From NCBI GenBank assembly GCA_900473045.1, contig UCKS01000056.1, forward strand, positions 62,001 through 126,000: a DNA stretch of 64,000 nucleotides, in the 5' to 3' direction. This document shows positions 55,808 to 64,000 of this stretch, one piece after another. The translations under genes were made by a program, and so were the position numbers. Each line of letters begins with the position of its first letter. The first letter of the stretch is position 1. This stretch comes from Hyphomicrobiales bacterium (lineage in GTDB: Bacteria; Pseudomonadota; Alphaproteobacteria; Rhizobiales; Rhizobiaceae). The notes below the pieces were generated by a model. It was not told the DNA's origin, did no database searches, and saw only the letters and a program-made list of their open reading frames with translations.

Positions 55808-56341
55808 ATGGCGATTCTTTCTATCCACAATGACAGTCCGTTGATCGACGGGCGGCAGTCGCAGCGCGCACTGATGGTTCGCCGCGGTGTGCAGCGTTAT
55901 CTGCACGAGTTGCGCCATGCCGTGCTGCCGGAACTGACGTTGGCCAGTGGCCGGCGCGCCGATCTGATTTCCATTTCGCCGAAGGGCGAAATCTGGATCG
56001 TCGAGATAAAGACGTCGATAGAGGATTTCAGGGTGGACCGGAAATGGCCGGACTACCGGCTACATTCCGACCGGCTTTATTTCGCCACCCATAGCGGCGT
56101 GCCGCTGGATATTTTTCCGGAAGAATGCGGGCTATTGCTGTCGGATGGCTATGACGCCGAGATGATCCGCGATGCGCCGGACCATAAGCTTTCGGCGCCG
56201 ACACGCAAATCCGTTACGCTGAATTTTGCGCGGGTCTCAGCCCAAAGGCTGATGCTGGCCGAATGGTCTGCGGATCGGGCAGGCGATACCAGCCCGAACA
56301 TGCGCGATATCGTCTCGGGCTCGCTGGACAGCGAGGCCTGA
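55808..56341 (+). CDS. mmcB: MmcB-family DNA repair protein
   Basis: The 177-residue protein has a PD-(D/E)XK nuclease-like core, RRADLISISPKGEIWIVEIKTS, and the YFATHSGVPLDIFPEECGLL stretch of the MmcB family. In Caulobacter MmcB is an SOS-linked protein needed for mitomycin C resistance. The ATG at 55808 gives the family N-terminus MAILSIHNDSPLIDGRQS; the frame upstream of it is not typical coding sequence. It ends eight bases from the convergent actR. Confidence 0.88.
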   Translation: MAILSIHNDSPLIDGRQSQRALMVRRGVQRYLHELRHAVLPELTLASGRRADLISISPKGEIWIVEIKTSIEDFRVDRKWPDYRLHSDRLYFATHSGVPLDIFPEECGLLLSDGYDAEMIRDAPDHKLSAPTRKSVTLNFARVSAQRLMLAEWSADRAGDTSPNMRDIVSGSLDSEA

Positions 56342-56349
56342 CTCGCCGT

Positions 56350-56934
56350 TTATTTCGGCGCGCGCTTGGCCAGGATGCGCTGCAGCGTGCGGCGGTGCAT
56401 GTTGAGCCGGCGGGCGGTTTCGGAAACGTTGCGCTCGCACATTTCATAGACGCGCTGGATATGTTCCCAGCGAACCCGGTCGGCCGACATCGGATTTTCC
56501 GGCGGCTCGGCGCGTTCACCCGCCCTCTGCACCAGGGCTGCGAAAATGTCGTCGGCGTCGGCAGGCTTGGCAAGGTAGTCGACCGCCCCGAGCTTCACGG
56601 CGTTGACGGCGGTGGCGATGTTGCCATAGCCGGTCAGCATGATGATGCGGGTGTCGTCACGCCGGGTACGGATCGCCTCGATGACGTCGAGACCGCTGCC
56701 GTCACCAAGTCGCAGGTCCACGACCGCGTATTTCGGCGGGCGGGTCTTGGCCTTGGCAATGCCTTCGGCAACCGATTCGGCAATATCGACGGCAAAACCG
56801 CGGGTTTCCATGGCGCGGGCAAGGCGGCGCAGGAACGGCGCGTCGTCATCGACGATCAGAAGGGATGTGTCAGTGCCGATCAGCGAAGTATCACTGGGTG
56901 CAGCGCCTGCCGGTTCGGTGGTGTTTTCCGTCAT
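56350..56934 (-). CDS. actR: Redox response regulator ActR (RegA/PrrA type)
   Basis: The 194-residue protein has a receiver domain with phospho-acceptor Asp73 (AVVDLRLGDGS) and Lys in LAKPAD. A proline-bearing linker and a Fis-like helix-turn-helix (NVSETARRLNMHRRTLQRIL) follow, the exact layout of RegA/PrrA/ActR. It controls acid tolerance, nitrogen fixation, CO2 fixation and respiration genes in relatives. The ATG at 56934 has AAGGA upstream. The cognate kinase gene actS lies 75 bp upstream on the same strand. Confidence 0.95.
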   Translation of the reverse strand: MTENTTEPAGAAPSDTSLIGTDTSLLIVDDDAPFLRRLARAMETRGFAVDIAESVAEGIAKAKTRPPKYAVVDLRLGDGSGLDVIEAIRTRRDDTRIIMLTGYGNIATAVNAVKLGAVDYLAKPADADDIFAALVQRAGERAEPPENPMSADRVRWEHIQRVYEMCERNVSETARRLNMHRRTLQRILAKRAPK

Positions 56935-57009
56935 GTCGCAATCCTTGGTGCAGTCTCGTTCCTGCACTCTATGTAAGTTCGCATATTCCCGCTACCGGAT
57001 GCCGTAAAG

Positions 57010-58338
57010 TCATTTTGACAGTTTTGTATCCATCAGAATGCGCGGCCATTCGACGCTGACGCGGGCCCCCGGCTTCTCCGGGCCGCCGTTCTCGAAGATG
57101 AGCTTGGCGCCCGAGCGCTCCAGCAGCGTCTTGGCGATAAACAATCCAAGTCCCAGGCCGCCGGCGCTGTCGTCTTTCTGACGTTTGGTGACATAGGGTT
57201 CGCCGATCCGGCTGAGGATATCCGGCGCATAGCCGTCACCGTCGTCCTCGATAACAACCGAAATAATTGCCGGCGTATGGGTGACGGTTACGGTCACCTC
57301 CTTCTTGGCATAGTCAACCGCGTTCTCCAGCAGATTGCCGAGCCCGTACAAAATGCCGGCATTGCGGTTGCCGACCGGCTCCTTGGCGCGGTCTCCTCGT
57401 TCGATCAAGTTGATCTGGATACCGAACTCGCGATGCGGGGCCATCACCTCCTCGATCAACGATGACAGCGGCAGATGGCGCATGTGGTCTTCGTTTTCCG
57501 AAGACAGTGTCGTCAGACGCCGCAGGATATCCCGGCAGCGTTCGCTCTGGCTGCGCAGCAGGTGCACGTCTTCGCCAAACCGTGGATCGTTGCCCAGTTC
57601 ACGTTCCATCTCCTTGGCAACAACGCTGATGGTTGCCAGCGGCGTTCCGAGTTCATGGGCGGCGGCGGCGGCAAGACCGTCAAGCTGCGAGAGGTGCTGC
57701 TCCCGCTGCAGCACCAATTCCGTCGCCGTCAACGCCTCGGACAGTTCGCTTGCTTCCAGCGATACACGGTAGGTGTAGAAGGCGGCGAACGCAGTGGTCG
57801 AGACGATGGCGAACCAGATGCCGGCGGTCAGCACCGTCGGCATCAGCAGGACCACGCCAGGGTACCAGGGCAGGGGGAAGGGCGAGAAGGCCAAACCGGT
57901 AATGCCGAGAATGGCAAGACTTGCCAGCGCGATGCTGTGCCATTTGGGCTGCGAGGCGGACGAGATGATGACGGGAACGCAGACCAACGGCGCAAAGGGA
58001 TTGGCAAGGCCGCCGGTGATGAACAGAAGTGCCGTCAGCTGGGCAAGATCGATGCCGAGCAGGGTAAATGCTGCAGGCGGCTGCAGCCGGTGTGTCGGCG
58101 GATAGCGGATGGTCAGGTAGGCGTTCACCCAGCCGAGAAGGGCAATCAGTGAGCAGCAGGCGATCAGCGGCAGGGGAAACTGCAGCCAGAAGGCGGTGAT
58201 CATCACCGCGATCGACTGTCCGCCGACCGCCAGCCAGCGCAGGCGAACGATGGTTTGCAGGCGCAAGACGCGGCTTGTGGTGGCTTCTTCCCCGTCGAGT
58301 GCGGCCGCGATCATCCGGTTTCCTGTCGTAAAAGTCAT
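57010..58338 (-). CDS. actS: Redox sensor histidine kinase ActS (RegB/PrrB type)
   Basis: The 442-residue kinase has six membrane segments in its first 190 residues. The quinone-sensing loop GGLANPF is at 109-115, the H-box AAAAAHELGTPLATISV has His228, and a conserved redox cysteine, Cys268, lies in SQSERCRDIL. These are the defining RegB features for sensing ubiquinone pool and redox state. The HATPase domain has NLLENAVDYA and GGLGLGLFIAKTLLE. The ATG at 58338 gives the standard length. It lies seven bases after hrpB. Confidence 0.95.
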   Translation of the reverse strand: MTFTTGNRMIAAALDGEEATTSRVLRLQTIVRLRWLAVGGQSIAVMITAFWLQFPLPLIACCSLIALLGWVNAYLTIRYPPTHRLQPPAAFTLLGIDLAQLTALLFITGGLANPFAPLVCVPVIISSASQPKWHSIALASLAILGITGLAFSPFPLPWYPGVVLLMPTVLTAGIWFAIVSTTAFAAFYTYRVSLEASELSEALTATELVLQREQHLSQLDGLAAAAAHELGTPLATISVVAKEMERELGNDPRFGEDVHLLRSQSERCRDILRRLTTLSSENEDHMRHLPLSSLIEEVMAPHREFGIQINLIERGDRAKEPVGNRNAGILYGLGNLLENAVDYAKKEVTVTVTHTPAIISVVIEDDGDGYAPDILSRIGEPYVTKRQKDDSAGGLGLGLFIAKTLLERSGAKLIFENGGPEKPGARVSVEWPRILMDTKLSK

Positions 58339-58345
58339 TTGAGTG

Positions 58346-60814
58346 TCATGTACCACGCGGCTTTGCCCGTGTCGTCGGCGGCGCATTGGCCGGATCGTCC
58401 GGCCAGGGGTGTTTCGGGTAACGGCCGCGCATGTCGGCCCGCACGTCCTTCCAGGAGCCGGCCCAGAAACCGGGCAGGTCGCGCGTCGTCTGCATCGGCT
58501 TATGCCCCGGCGAAATCAGCTCCAGCAGCAACGGCAACCGGCCGCCGCCGATCGACGGATGGGTTTTCAGTCCGAACAGTTCCTGGACGCGGATCGACAG
58601 GACAGGCTCGTCGCCATCGTAGCGGATCGGATGACGCTGGCCGGTCGGCGCTTCGAAATGAGTCGGCGCCAGCCGGGCGAGATCGCGGGCAATATCATGT
58701 GGGACCAGTGACTGCAGACCTTCGGAAAGGCTACCGGCACTGATATCGTCGATACCGCGCGTATCGCGCTGGAAAGGCACAAACCATTCGTCCAGCCGCG
58801 ACAAAAGGCTGTCATCCGACATGTCCGGCCAGGGTTCACCGAGCGTGCGATAGAGAAAGCCGATGCGGTCGCGCAATTGCGCAGCTTCCTTCGAGAATGG
58901 CAGGACCGCGAGCCCCAACTGGCGCACCCCATCGGCCAGTGCGAGCGCCGCCGGTTCGCCCTTGGGTTTGCTGAGCGGCGTCTCATCGAAAATGATCGCA
59001 CCCAGCCGCGTCACCCGCCGTGCCCGGACCTGCCGGCTTGGCCGGTCGAAGAAGGTCTGGTCTTCCTGAACGATCGCCTGCGGCATGTGCGCCTCGACAT
59101 CGGCCCGCGAGATTTCCGCAGCGGCCAGAATGCGTTGCCCGCCCGCCCGGCCGGTCAGGTCGGCGATGATAAGCATCACGGCACCCGCCAGCCGTTCGGT
59201 CTCCGGCACTTCGGCGCCCCGGCCATTGGCCATGACAAACCGTCCGCGTCCGCCGCGCTGCAAGGCGATCCGGTCAGGAAAGGCCTGCATCAGGAGAATG
59301 CCCGGCTGAACCGGATCATGGGTCTCCTGGCTGCCGCTCAGGCCCTTGGCCATCCGCCGCGCCAGCCCGCGCGAGGCATCGGCCCGGTCGCCACGTTCCG
59401 ACTTGAAGCGGCGCAGCCGCTCTTCCAGATCGATGCTGCTGCCGCCAAGACCCTGCTCTGTCAGAACCACGGCCAGAAGACAGGCTTCAGTGGCCTGTCC
59501 GTCTTCCCCTGCCGAAACAGCCATGGCGGCAAGGCGCGGCGGCAGTGCCAGCTGCCGGATCTGCTTTCCGCGCGCCGTCAATGTGCCGTTGGTATCGAGC
59601 GCGCCGAGCTGAACAAGCAGAGCCTTCGCCTCCTGCCATGTCGTCACCGGCGGCGGATCAAGAAAGGCAAGGTCGCCTGGGTCCGTGACGCCCCAATGGG
59701 CGAGATCCAGCACGAGGCCGGAGAGGTCGCTCGAGAGAATCTGCGGTGGCGTAAACGCCGGCAGCGCTGCCGTCTGCCCCTGATGCCAGAGACGGATTGC
59801 GATGCCCGGCTCCGTGCGCCCGGCGCGGCCCGCCCGCTGATAGGCGGAGGCGCGCGATACCCGCACGGTTTCCAGCCGTGTAATACCGGTCGAAGCTTCG
59901 AAAGCCGGAAGCCGCTGCAGGCCGCTATCGATGACGATGCGCACGCCATCAATCGTAATTGATGTCTCGGCAATCGAGGTGGCAAGCACGATCTTGCGGG
60001 TTCCCGCTGCTGCCGGACGGATCGCCGCATCCTGCTCCTTCTGGCTCAGATTGCCAAACAGCGGCGTGACAATGGTGTCCGCGCCAAACCGGCCGGCCAG
60101 CCGCTCGGCCGTGCGGGTGATTTCCGCCTGCCCCGGCAGGAAGGCGAGGATCGAGCCGGTTTCTTCCCGATGCGCCTCGACGATGGCCCGCGTCACCGCA
60201 TCTTCGACGCGCTCGGTCGACGCCCGTTCGCGGTAGCGCACATCCACCGGGAAACTGCGTCCCCGGCTTTCGATCACGGGCGCGCCGCCCAAAAGCTGCG
60301 CCACCCGCTCGACATCCAGCGTTGCCGACATCACGATCAGCTTCAGGTCATCGCGCAGGGCCTGCTGCACGTCGAGGGCCAGCGCCAGGCCGAAATCCGC
60401 ATCCAGCGAGCGCTCGTGGAATTCGTCGAACAGTACGGCCGCGACACCCGGCAATTCCGGATCGTCGAGCAGCATCCGGGCAAACACGCCTTCCGTCACC
60501 ACCTCGATGCGGGTCCGCGCCGAAATCCGGCTGTCGAGCCGCATGCGGTAGCCGACCGTATCGCCAACGCTTTCGCCAAGCAGGCTCGCCATGCGCCCGG
60601 CCGCGGCGCGGGCTGCCAGCCGGCGCGGCTCGAGCAGGATAATCCGGCCATCGCCACGCCAGGACTGGTCCAATAGAAACAGCGGCACCAAGGTTGTCTT
60701 TCCGGCGCCGGGCGGCGCTGACAGCACAACCGCCGGAGCTTGCGCCAATGCTTCGCCAAGCGTCGGCAGAATGGCTTTGACAGGTAGGTCGGGGAGTGTG
60801 TCCGTCACGCTCAT
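58346..60814 (-). CDS. hrpB: ATP-dependent RNA helicase HrpB
   Basis: The 822-residue DEAH-box-type helicase has Walker A APPGAGKT (33-40), motif II in LFDEFHERS, motif III VMSATLD and motif VI YQRAGRAGRTEPG. A C-terminal HrpB domain follows. The substrate is unknown, although RNA metabolism is assumed. Its ATG overlaps the stop of the upstream ABC ATPase gene by four bases, so it is probably in the same transcript as the transporter. This reading-frame coupling does not imply shared function. Confidence 0.94.
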   Translation of the reverse strand: MSVTDTLPDLPVKAILPTLGEALAQAPAVVLSAPPGAGKTTLVPLFLLDQSWRGDGRIILLEPRRLAARAAAGRMASLLGESVGDTVGYRMRLDSRISARTRIEVVTEGVFARMLLDDPELPGVAAVLFDEFHERSLDADFGLALALDVQQALRDDLKLIVMSATLDVERVAQLLGGAPVIESRGRSFPVDVRYRERASTERVEDAVTRAIVEAHREETGSILAFLPGQAEITRTAERLAGRFGADTIVTPLFGNLSQKEQDAAIRPAAAGTRKIVLATSIAETSITIDGVRIVIDSGLQRLPAFEASTGITRLETVRVSRASAYQRAGRAGRTEPGIAIRLWHQGQTAALPAFTPPQILSSDLSGLVLDLAHWGVTDPGDLAFLDPPPVTTWQEAKALLVQLGALDTNGTLTARGKQIRQLALPPRLAAMAVSAGEDGQATEACLLAVVLTEQGLGGSSIDLEERLRRFKSERGDRADASRGLARRMAKGLSGSQETHDPVQPGILLMQAFPDRIALQRGGRGRFVMANGRGAEVPETERLAGAVMLIIADLTGRAGGQRILAAAEISRADVEAHMPQAIVQEDQTFFDRPSRQVRARRVTRLGAIIFDETPLSKPKGEPAALALADGVRQLGLAVLPFSKEAAQLRDRIGFLYRTLGEPWPDMSDDSLLSRLDEWFVPFQRDTRGIDDISAGSLSEGLQSLVPHDIARDLARLAPTHFEAPTGQRHPIRYDGDEPVLSIRVQELFGLKTHPSIGGGRLPLLLELISPGHKPMQTTRDLPGFWAGSWKDVRADMRGRYPKHPWPDDPANAPPTTRAKPRGT

Positions 60815-61473
60815 CGGCCGATATCCTCACCGATCACAACGACAGGCCCGCCAGCGGTATCCGCATCCGCCTGATCATGGGTGACCAGAATGACGGGCAG
60901 GCCGGCGGCTTTCGCCCGCGAGAAAATCAGGGCGCGGGTCTGTTGCCGCAGGTCGCTGTCGAGTTTGGAGAAAGGCTCGTCGAGCAGAAGCAGCCGCGGG
61001 GCCGAAAGCATTACCCGCTGCAGCGCCACTCGGGCTTTCTCGCCGCCCGACAGTGTCGCGGGATCGCGCTCGAAAAACCCTTCGAGTTCGACATCCACAA
61101 GCGCCCGCTCCACCATGCGCCGCCGTTGGTCGCGCTTGACGATCGATGGCGTCAATCCGAACAGCAGATTGCCGCCGACCGAGAGATGCGGAAACAGCAG
61201 CGGATCTTGAAAAAGCATGCCGCACCGGCGCTTTTCAGGCGCAACCCTGGTCAGGTCGTCGCCATCGATCAGGACACGGCCACTGGCCGTGAACGCCGGA
61301 TCGAGAAAACCGCCGAGGTAAGAGAGCAGGACCGATTTGCCGGAGCCCGATGGTCCCATGACCGTCAGGATGTCGCCTGGCCGGACATGCGCCGACAAAG
61401 ACAGCAGCGTTTGGCCGTTAAGGGCGATGGAAATCGCCTCCAGATGCAGGCCGTCTGTCGTCTTGGGTTTCAT
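60811..61473 (-). CDS. ABC transporter ATP-binding protein (YnjD-like)
   Basis: The 220-residue ATPase has Walker A GPSGSGKS, Q-loop MLFQDPLLFPH, signature LSGGEKARVALQR, Walker B LLLLDEPFSKLD and switch VTHDQADAD. It energises the two-domain permease whose stop codon directly abuts its ATG (TGAATG). Gene order binding protein, permease, ATPase matches E. coli ynjBCD. The substrate of this group is not established; thiamine-like and metal oxyanion transporters are relatives. Confidence 0.9.
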   Translation of the reverse strand: MKPKTTDGLHLEAISIALNGQTLLSLSAHVRPGDILTVMGPSGSGKSVLLSYLGGFLDPAFTASGRVLIDGDDLTRVAPEKRRCGMLFQDPLLFPHLSVGGNLLFGLTPSIVKRDQRRRMVERALVDVELEGFFERDPATLSGGEKARVALQRVMLSAPRLLLLDEPFSKLDSDLRQQTRALIFSRAKAAGLPVILVTHDQADADTAGGPVVVIGEDIGR

Positions 61474-63198
61474 TCAAATCCTCATCGCGCGCCGGTCGCG
61501 GAATAGCAAGTGCGGCACCAGCGATGCAATCAGAAATCCGCCGAACGGAACCAGCGTCTGCAGCAGTGCATAGACGCCGATGGCACGCCGGTCGCCACCG
61601 GAGGACAGGGCGACGGCCTCGGTGGTGATGGTGACGATCCGCCCGGCGCCGATCAAGAGCGTCGGCAGATAGAGCCCGGCAGACACCGCAAAACCGACGG
61701 CAAAGGCCGTGAGGCAGGCCCGCGTCAACAGCGGCAGGCGAACATGCAGGAGAACCTGCAAAGGCGATTTGCCCAGCCCCGCCGCCACCGTTTCGTAGCG
61801 CCGGTCGAAGGCACGCCAAGGCTGGGACAAGGACAGAACCACATAGGGCAGCACGAAAATCAGATGCACGAACAGCAGCAATGCGAAGGACGCGTCAAAC
61901 CCAAGCGACACGCTCAATATCTGCAGGCCGAAGACGAAGCACAACTGCGGCACGATCAGCGGCAGATAGAGCACGCTGTCCAAGGCGCCACCGTTGCGAT
62001 GACCGTTCTGCCATAACAAGCCGATGGCAAGCAGAAGGGCAATGGCGGCGGAACTGCTGGCAAGCGAGACCGTCGTCGCGATTACATCGCCGGCCTGCGG
62101 CAAGGCGCGCATCCAGGCCTGAGGTGTAAGATTGTCCGGCAGCAAGGCTGGAAACGGCCACAGACCGGCAATCGACCAGAGGAAAAGCACGGCTAGACCG
62201 AGAAAGAACAGCGCTACCGATAGGACCATGGCGAAGCAGGCCGACCTGCGCAGCAACCGGTCGTCAGGCTTGCGAACACCGGATAGGGACATCCGTCGCA
62301 GCAGAAAAGATCCAATCTGCTCCACGGTCAGCCATGTCACCATCGCCGCCACCGTAAGCCCGAGTTGCAGCAGCGCGCCTGTCGACGCGAGGAACCGCAT
62401 TCGCAGATCACTATCGGCCATCCATTCGGTGATACGCACGGCAAGCGGCGCCGGTAACGCCGGACCGAGGATCATCGCCACATCGACGACGGAGCTGGCA
62501 TAGGCCAGCACCGCAAACACCGGCAGCCGGATCTGCCGGTAGAGCAGCGGCCAGACGCTGATCAGGAACCCCCGGATGCGGCCATATCCCAGACTGACCG
62601 ACAGCTGCCGCGCCTGCAGGACCGGTACCTGCGGCAGCGCCGCCAGCGTCACCAGAAACAGGAATGGCATTTCCTTGACGATCAGCCCCGCCATCATCGT
62701 CAATCCCAATGGGTCTTGCGGCACCAGCCAGTCGGCGGGGCTGCTGTCGCCGGTGAGACCGGGCGAAACGAGACGCATCGCCAGTCCGGACGGCGCGACA
62801 AGGAAGGCGAGGCCAAAGGCTGCGGCAGCGTGCGGAATGGCGAGCAGTGGCGAAACCAGATGCTGGATGCGCGAAAACATCCGCGTTCCGGCATACCCGG
62901 CGGTAAACAGCATGACGATAGCGAGCGACGCACCGGTGGTGACGATCGTCGTTGCAAAACTGATCAGCGACGAGCGCAACAGGTGAGGCTGCGTTGCGAG
63001 ATCGGTAAAATGGTCAAGGGTCAGGTGGTCGCCGCCGAGCGCCGGTAGCAGGCCAAAGGCCGGTCCGATCGTGCCGGCAAGCCCCGCCAGGATCGGCAGG
63101 CCGATCATCGCCAGCACCAGGCCCGAGACGCTGAACCGGCGCCTCATGCTGCCGCCAGCCTGTGGCCGGATGGGGGTTCCCTCAGTTTGCCGCCCCAT
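61474..63198 (-). CDS. ABC transporter permease, two-domain (YnjC/ThiP-like)
   Basis: The protein is up to 574 residues, with about twelve hydrophobic segments. Two BPD_transp_1 modules form a fused pair, as in YnjC, ThiP and FbpB. The first module is about residues 60-300 and the second about 360-560; each has an EAA-like loop (SLGYGRIRGFLISVWPLL; AAGLGKSPLQVLLHVRLPLL). The ATG at 63198 overlaps the binding-protein gene by 17 bp; an ATG at 63147 is an alternative start. Confidence 0.9.
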   Translation of the reverse strand: MGRQTEGTPIRPQAGGSMRRRFSVSGLVLAMIGLPILAGLAGTIGPAFGLLPALGGDHLTLDHFTDLATQPHLLRSSLISFATTIVTTGASLAIVMLFTAGYAGTRMFSRIQHLVSPLLAIPHAAAAFGLAFLVAPSGLAMRLVSPGLTGDSSPADWLVPQDPLGLTMMAGLIVKEMPFLFLVTLAALPQVPVLQARQLSVSLGYGRIRGFLISVWPLLYRQIRLPVFAVLAYASSVVDVAMILGPALPAPLAVRITEWMADSDLRMRFLASTGALLQLGLTVAAMVTWLTVEQIGSFLLRRMSLSGVRKPDDRLLRRSACFAMVLSVALFFLGLAVLFLWSIAGLWPFPALLPDNLTPQAWMRALPQAGDVIATTVSLASSSAAIALLLAIGLLWQNGHRNGGALDSVLYLPLIVPQLCFVFGLQILSVSLGFDASFALLLFVHLIFVLPYVVLSLSQPWRAFDRRYETVAAGLGKSPLQVLLHVRLPLLTRACLTAFAVGFAVSAGLYLPTLLIGAGRIVTITTEAVALSSGGDRRAIGVYALLQTLVPFGGFLIASLVPHLLFRDRRAMRI

Positions 63199-64000
63199 AA
63201 CGCTTGATCCATTCCTCCTCGATGCGGGTCATCCATTCGGGATGGGGCTCGGCCAGTGCCGGCCCGAGCTTGTCCGGCGGCAATGTCGCCACGCCGAGGT
63301 CAAGTGCGGCGAACGCCGTCCTGTCGGCTTCCGGCAGCTTGCTGACCGCCAGCACCGTCGGATCCCCCCAGATTTTCGGATCCTGTTTTCGCACCTGTGC
63401 TTCCGGTGACAGAAGGAAGTTGGCAAGTACCAGGGCGGCGGCCTTGGCATTGGCATTATAGGGAATAGCGACGAAATGGGTGTTGCCGAGCGTTCCCTTC
63501 GAAAACACGAAGGAGCGGACGCTGCCCGGCAGCTCGCCGGCGGCAATGCCGGCCGAAGCTTCCGCCGGGTTGAAGGCGAAGATGATATCGAGTTCACCGT
63601 CGGCGAGCTTCTGCTTCATGTCAGGATAGTTTTTTGGGAAAGCCTTGCCCCTGCGCCATAAGAACGGGTGCAACTGATCGAGATAGGCAAACAGCGGTGC
63701 CACATCCGCATCGAAGGTCGCGTCATCGACGGGTGTCTGCAGTTTCGCCGGGTCGGCGATCAGTTCGATGAGCACCTGCTTGAGAAAAGATGAGCCGATG
63801 AAATCCGGCGGCTGCGGATAGGAGAACCGGCCGGGATGGGCTTTTGCAAAGGACAGCAGGTCTTTTGCCGAATCCGGCAGGTCTTTTTCCGGTGTTCGCG
63901 CCGCATCATAGAAGAACACCAGCTTTGCCGCCCCCCACGGGCTTTCCAGTCCGTCGGTGGGAATGGTGAAATCCGTTGTCGTCGTCGGTTGGTTGTCGAT
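63182..64000 (-). CDS. ABC transporter substrate-binding protein (YnjB-like), 5' end outside window
   Basis: The frame is open to the end of the window; 272 C-terminal residues are visible and no start or signal peptide is included. The sequence (TDFTIPTDGLESPWGAAKLV, AKAAALVLANFLLSPEAQV, DPKIWGDPTVLAV) matches the YnjB family of periplasmic binding proteins. An internal GTG at 63919 should not be taken as the start, since family sequence continues upstream of it. It overlaps the permease gene by 17 bp. Confidence 0.88.
   Translation of the reverse strand: MDNQPTTTTDFTIPTDGLESPWGAAKLVFFYDAARTPEKDLPDSAKDLLSFAKAHPGRFSYPQPPDFIGSSFLKQVLIELIADPAKLQTPVDDATFDADVAPLFAYLDQLHPFLWRRGKAFPKNYPDMKQKLADGELDIIFAFNPAEASAGIAAGELPGSVRSFVFSKGTLGNTHFVAIPYNANAKAAALVLANFLLSPEAQVRKQDPKIWGDPTVLAVSKLPEADRTAFAALDLGVATLPPDKLGPALAEPHPEWMTRIEEEWIKRYGAAN

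Noticed and set aside
63182-63919. Complete binding-protein gene starting at the GTG at 63919
   Set aside because: The family sequence continues upstream in frame to the window end, so the gene is truncated by the window rather than starting here.

Overview
The window is a GC-rich chromosomal segment of an alphaproteobacterium, almost certainly a member of the Rhizobiaceae (Agrobacterium/Rhizobium/Sinorhizobium group). The evidence is gene content and order: trpFBA-accD-folC, addAB, ahcY, the short alphaproteobacterial hprK beside chvG/chvI, pckA divergent from chvI, hisB-H-A-F-E with coaA, hslVU and actSR, plus rhizobial-type palindromic intergenic repeats. No rRNA, tRNA, prophage, insertion sequence or CRISPR array was found. 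Assignment to genus is not possible from what I can see.

Layout. 1-7537 (+): a sugar catabolism and uptake cluster with a UxaA-type dehydratase (cut by the window edge), an aldo/keto reductase, a FucU-type mutarotase, a three-part RbsABC-like ABC importer and an LgoD-like zinc dehydrogenase. This best fits L-fucose or another L-galacto-configured sugar handled by an oxidative route. 7784-10511 (+): PHB depolymerase, a DUF2852 protein and a YgjP-type metallopeptidase. 10524-11388 (-): a frameshifted YqaE/Pmp3 membrane gene and a VapBC-like toxin-antitoxin pair with palindromes at its promoter. 11483-17334 (+): trpF-trpB-trpA-accD-folC and a GNAT acetyltransferase. 17395-29303 (-): a tight series divL, tsaE-amgK fusion, murU-like, addB, addA, trxA. 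29706-35334 (-): ahcY, a regulatory PTS (HPr, EIIA-Man), hprK and the ChvG/ChvI two-component system. 35676-39483 (+): pckA, arfB, a BON-LysM protein, a small exported protein and alkB. 39487-44103 (-): the histidine operon with an embedded DUF2628 gene and terminal coaA. 44326-46203 (+): hslVU. 46629-54152: a DUF1402 protein, a cytochrome P450, a convergent exported protein, a hydantoinase/oxoprolinase-family protein and malate synthase G. 54153-54965: no gene, but RIME-like palindromes and an unusually structured stretch. 54966-64000: an L,D-transpeptidase lipoprotein (-), mmcB (+), and a minus-strand block of actR, actS, hrpB and a YnjBCD-like ABC importer cut by the window end.

How the genes work together. 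Envelope and carbon sensing dominate the middle: ChvG/ChvI, HPr kinase, HPr and EIIA form the nitrogen/carbon regulatory PTS linked to an acid/envelope sensor, next to pckA, the gluconeogenic entry gene. DivL has tyrosine in place of the kinase histidine and is translationally coupled to cell-wall recycling (AmgK/MurU-like), tRNA modification (TsaE) and recombination (AddAB) genes. ActS/ActR is the RegB/RegA redox pair.

The most rewarding non-coding signals are a perfect 10+2+10 palindrome with an extra half-site just upstream of a plausible ahcY promoter, perfect palindromes in front of the sugar importer and the hydantoinase gene, three 21-bp tandem units between chvI and chvG, a 23-bp-arm hairpin before glcB, and a run of five stems at 54505-54817 that could be an unrecognised RNA or repeat. 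I found no clearly new multi-gene system; most genes belong to the conserved rhizobial core.
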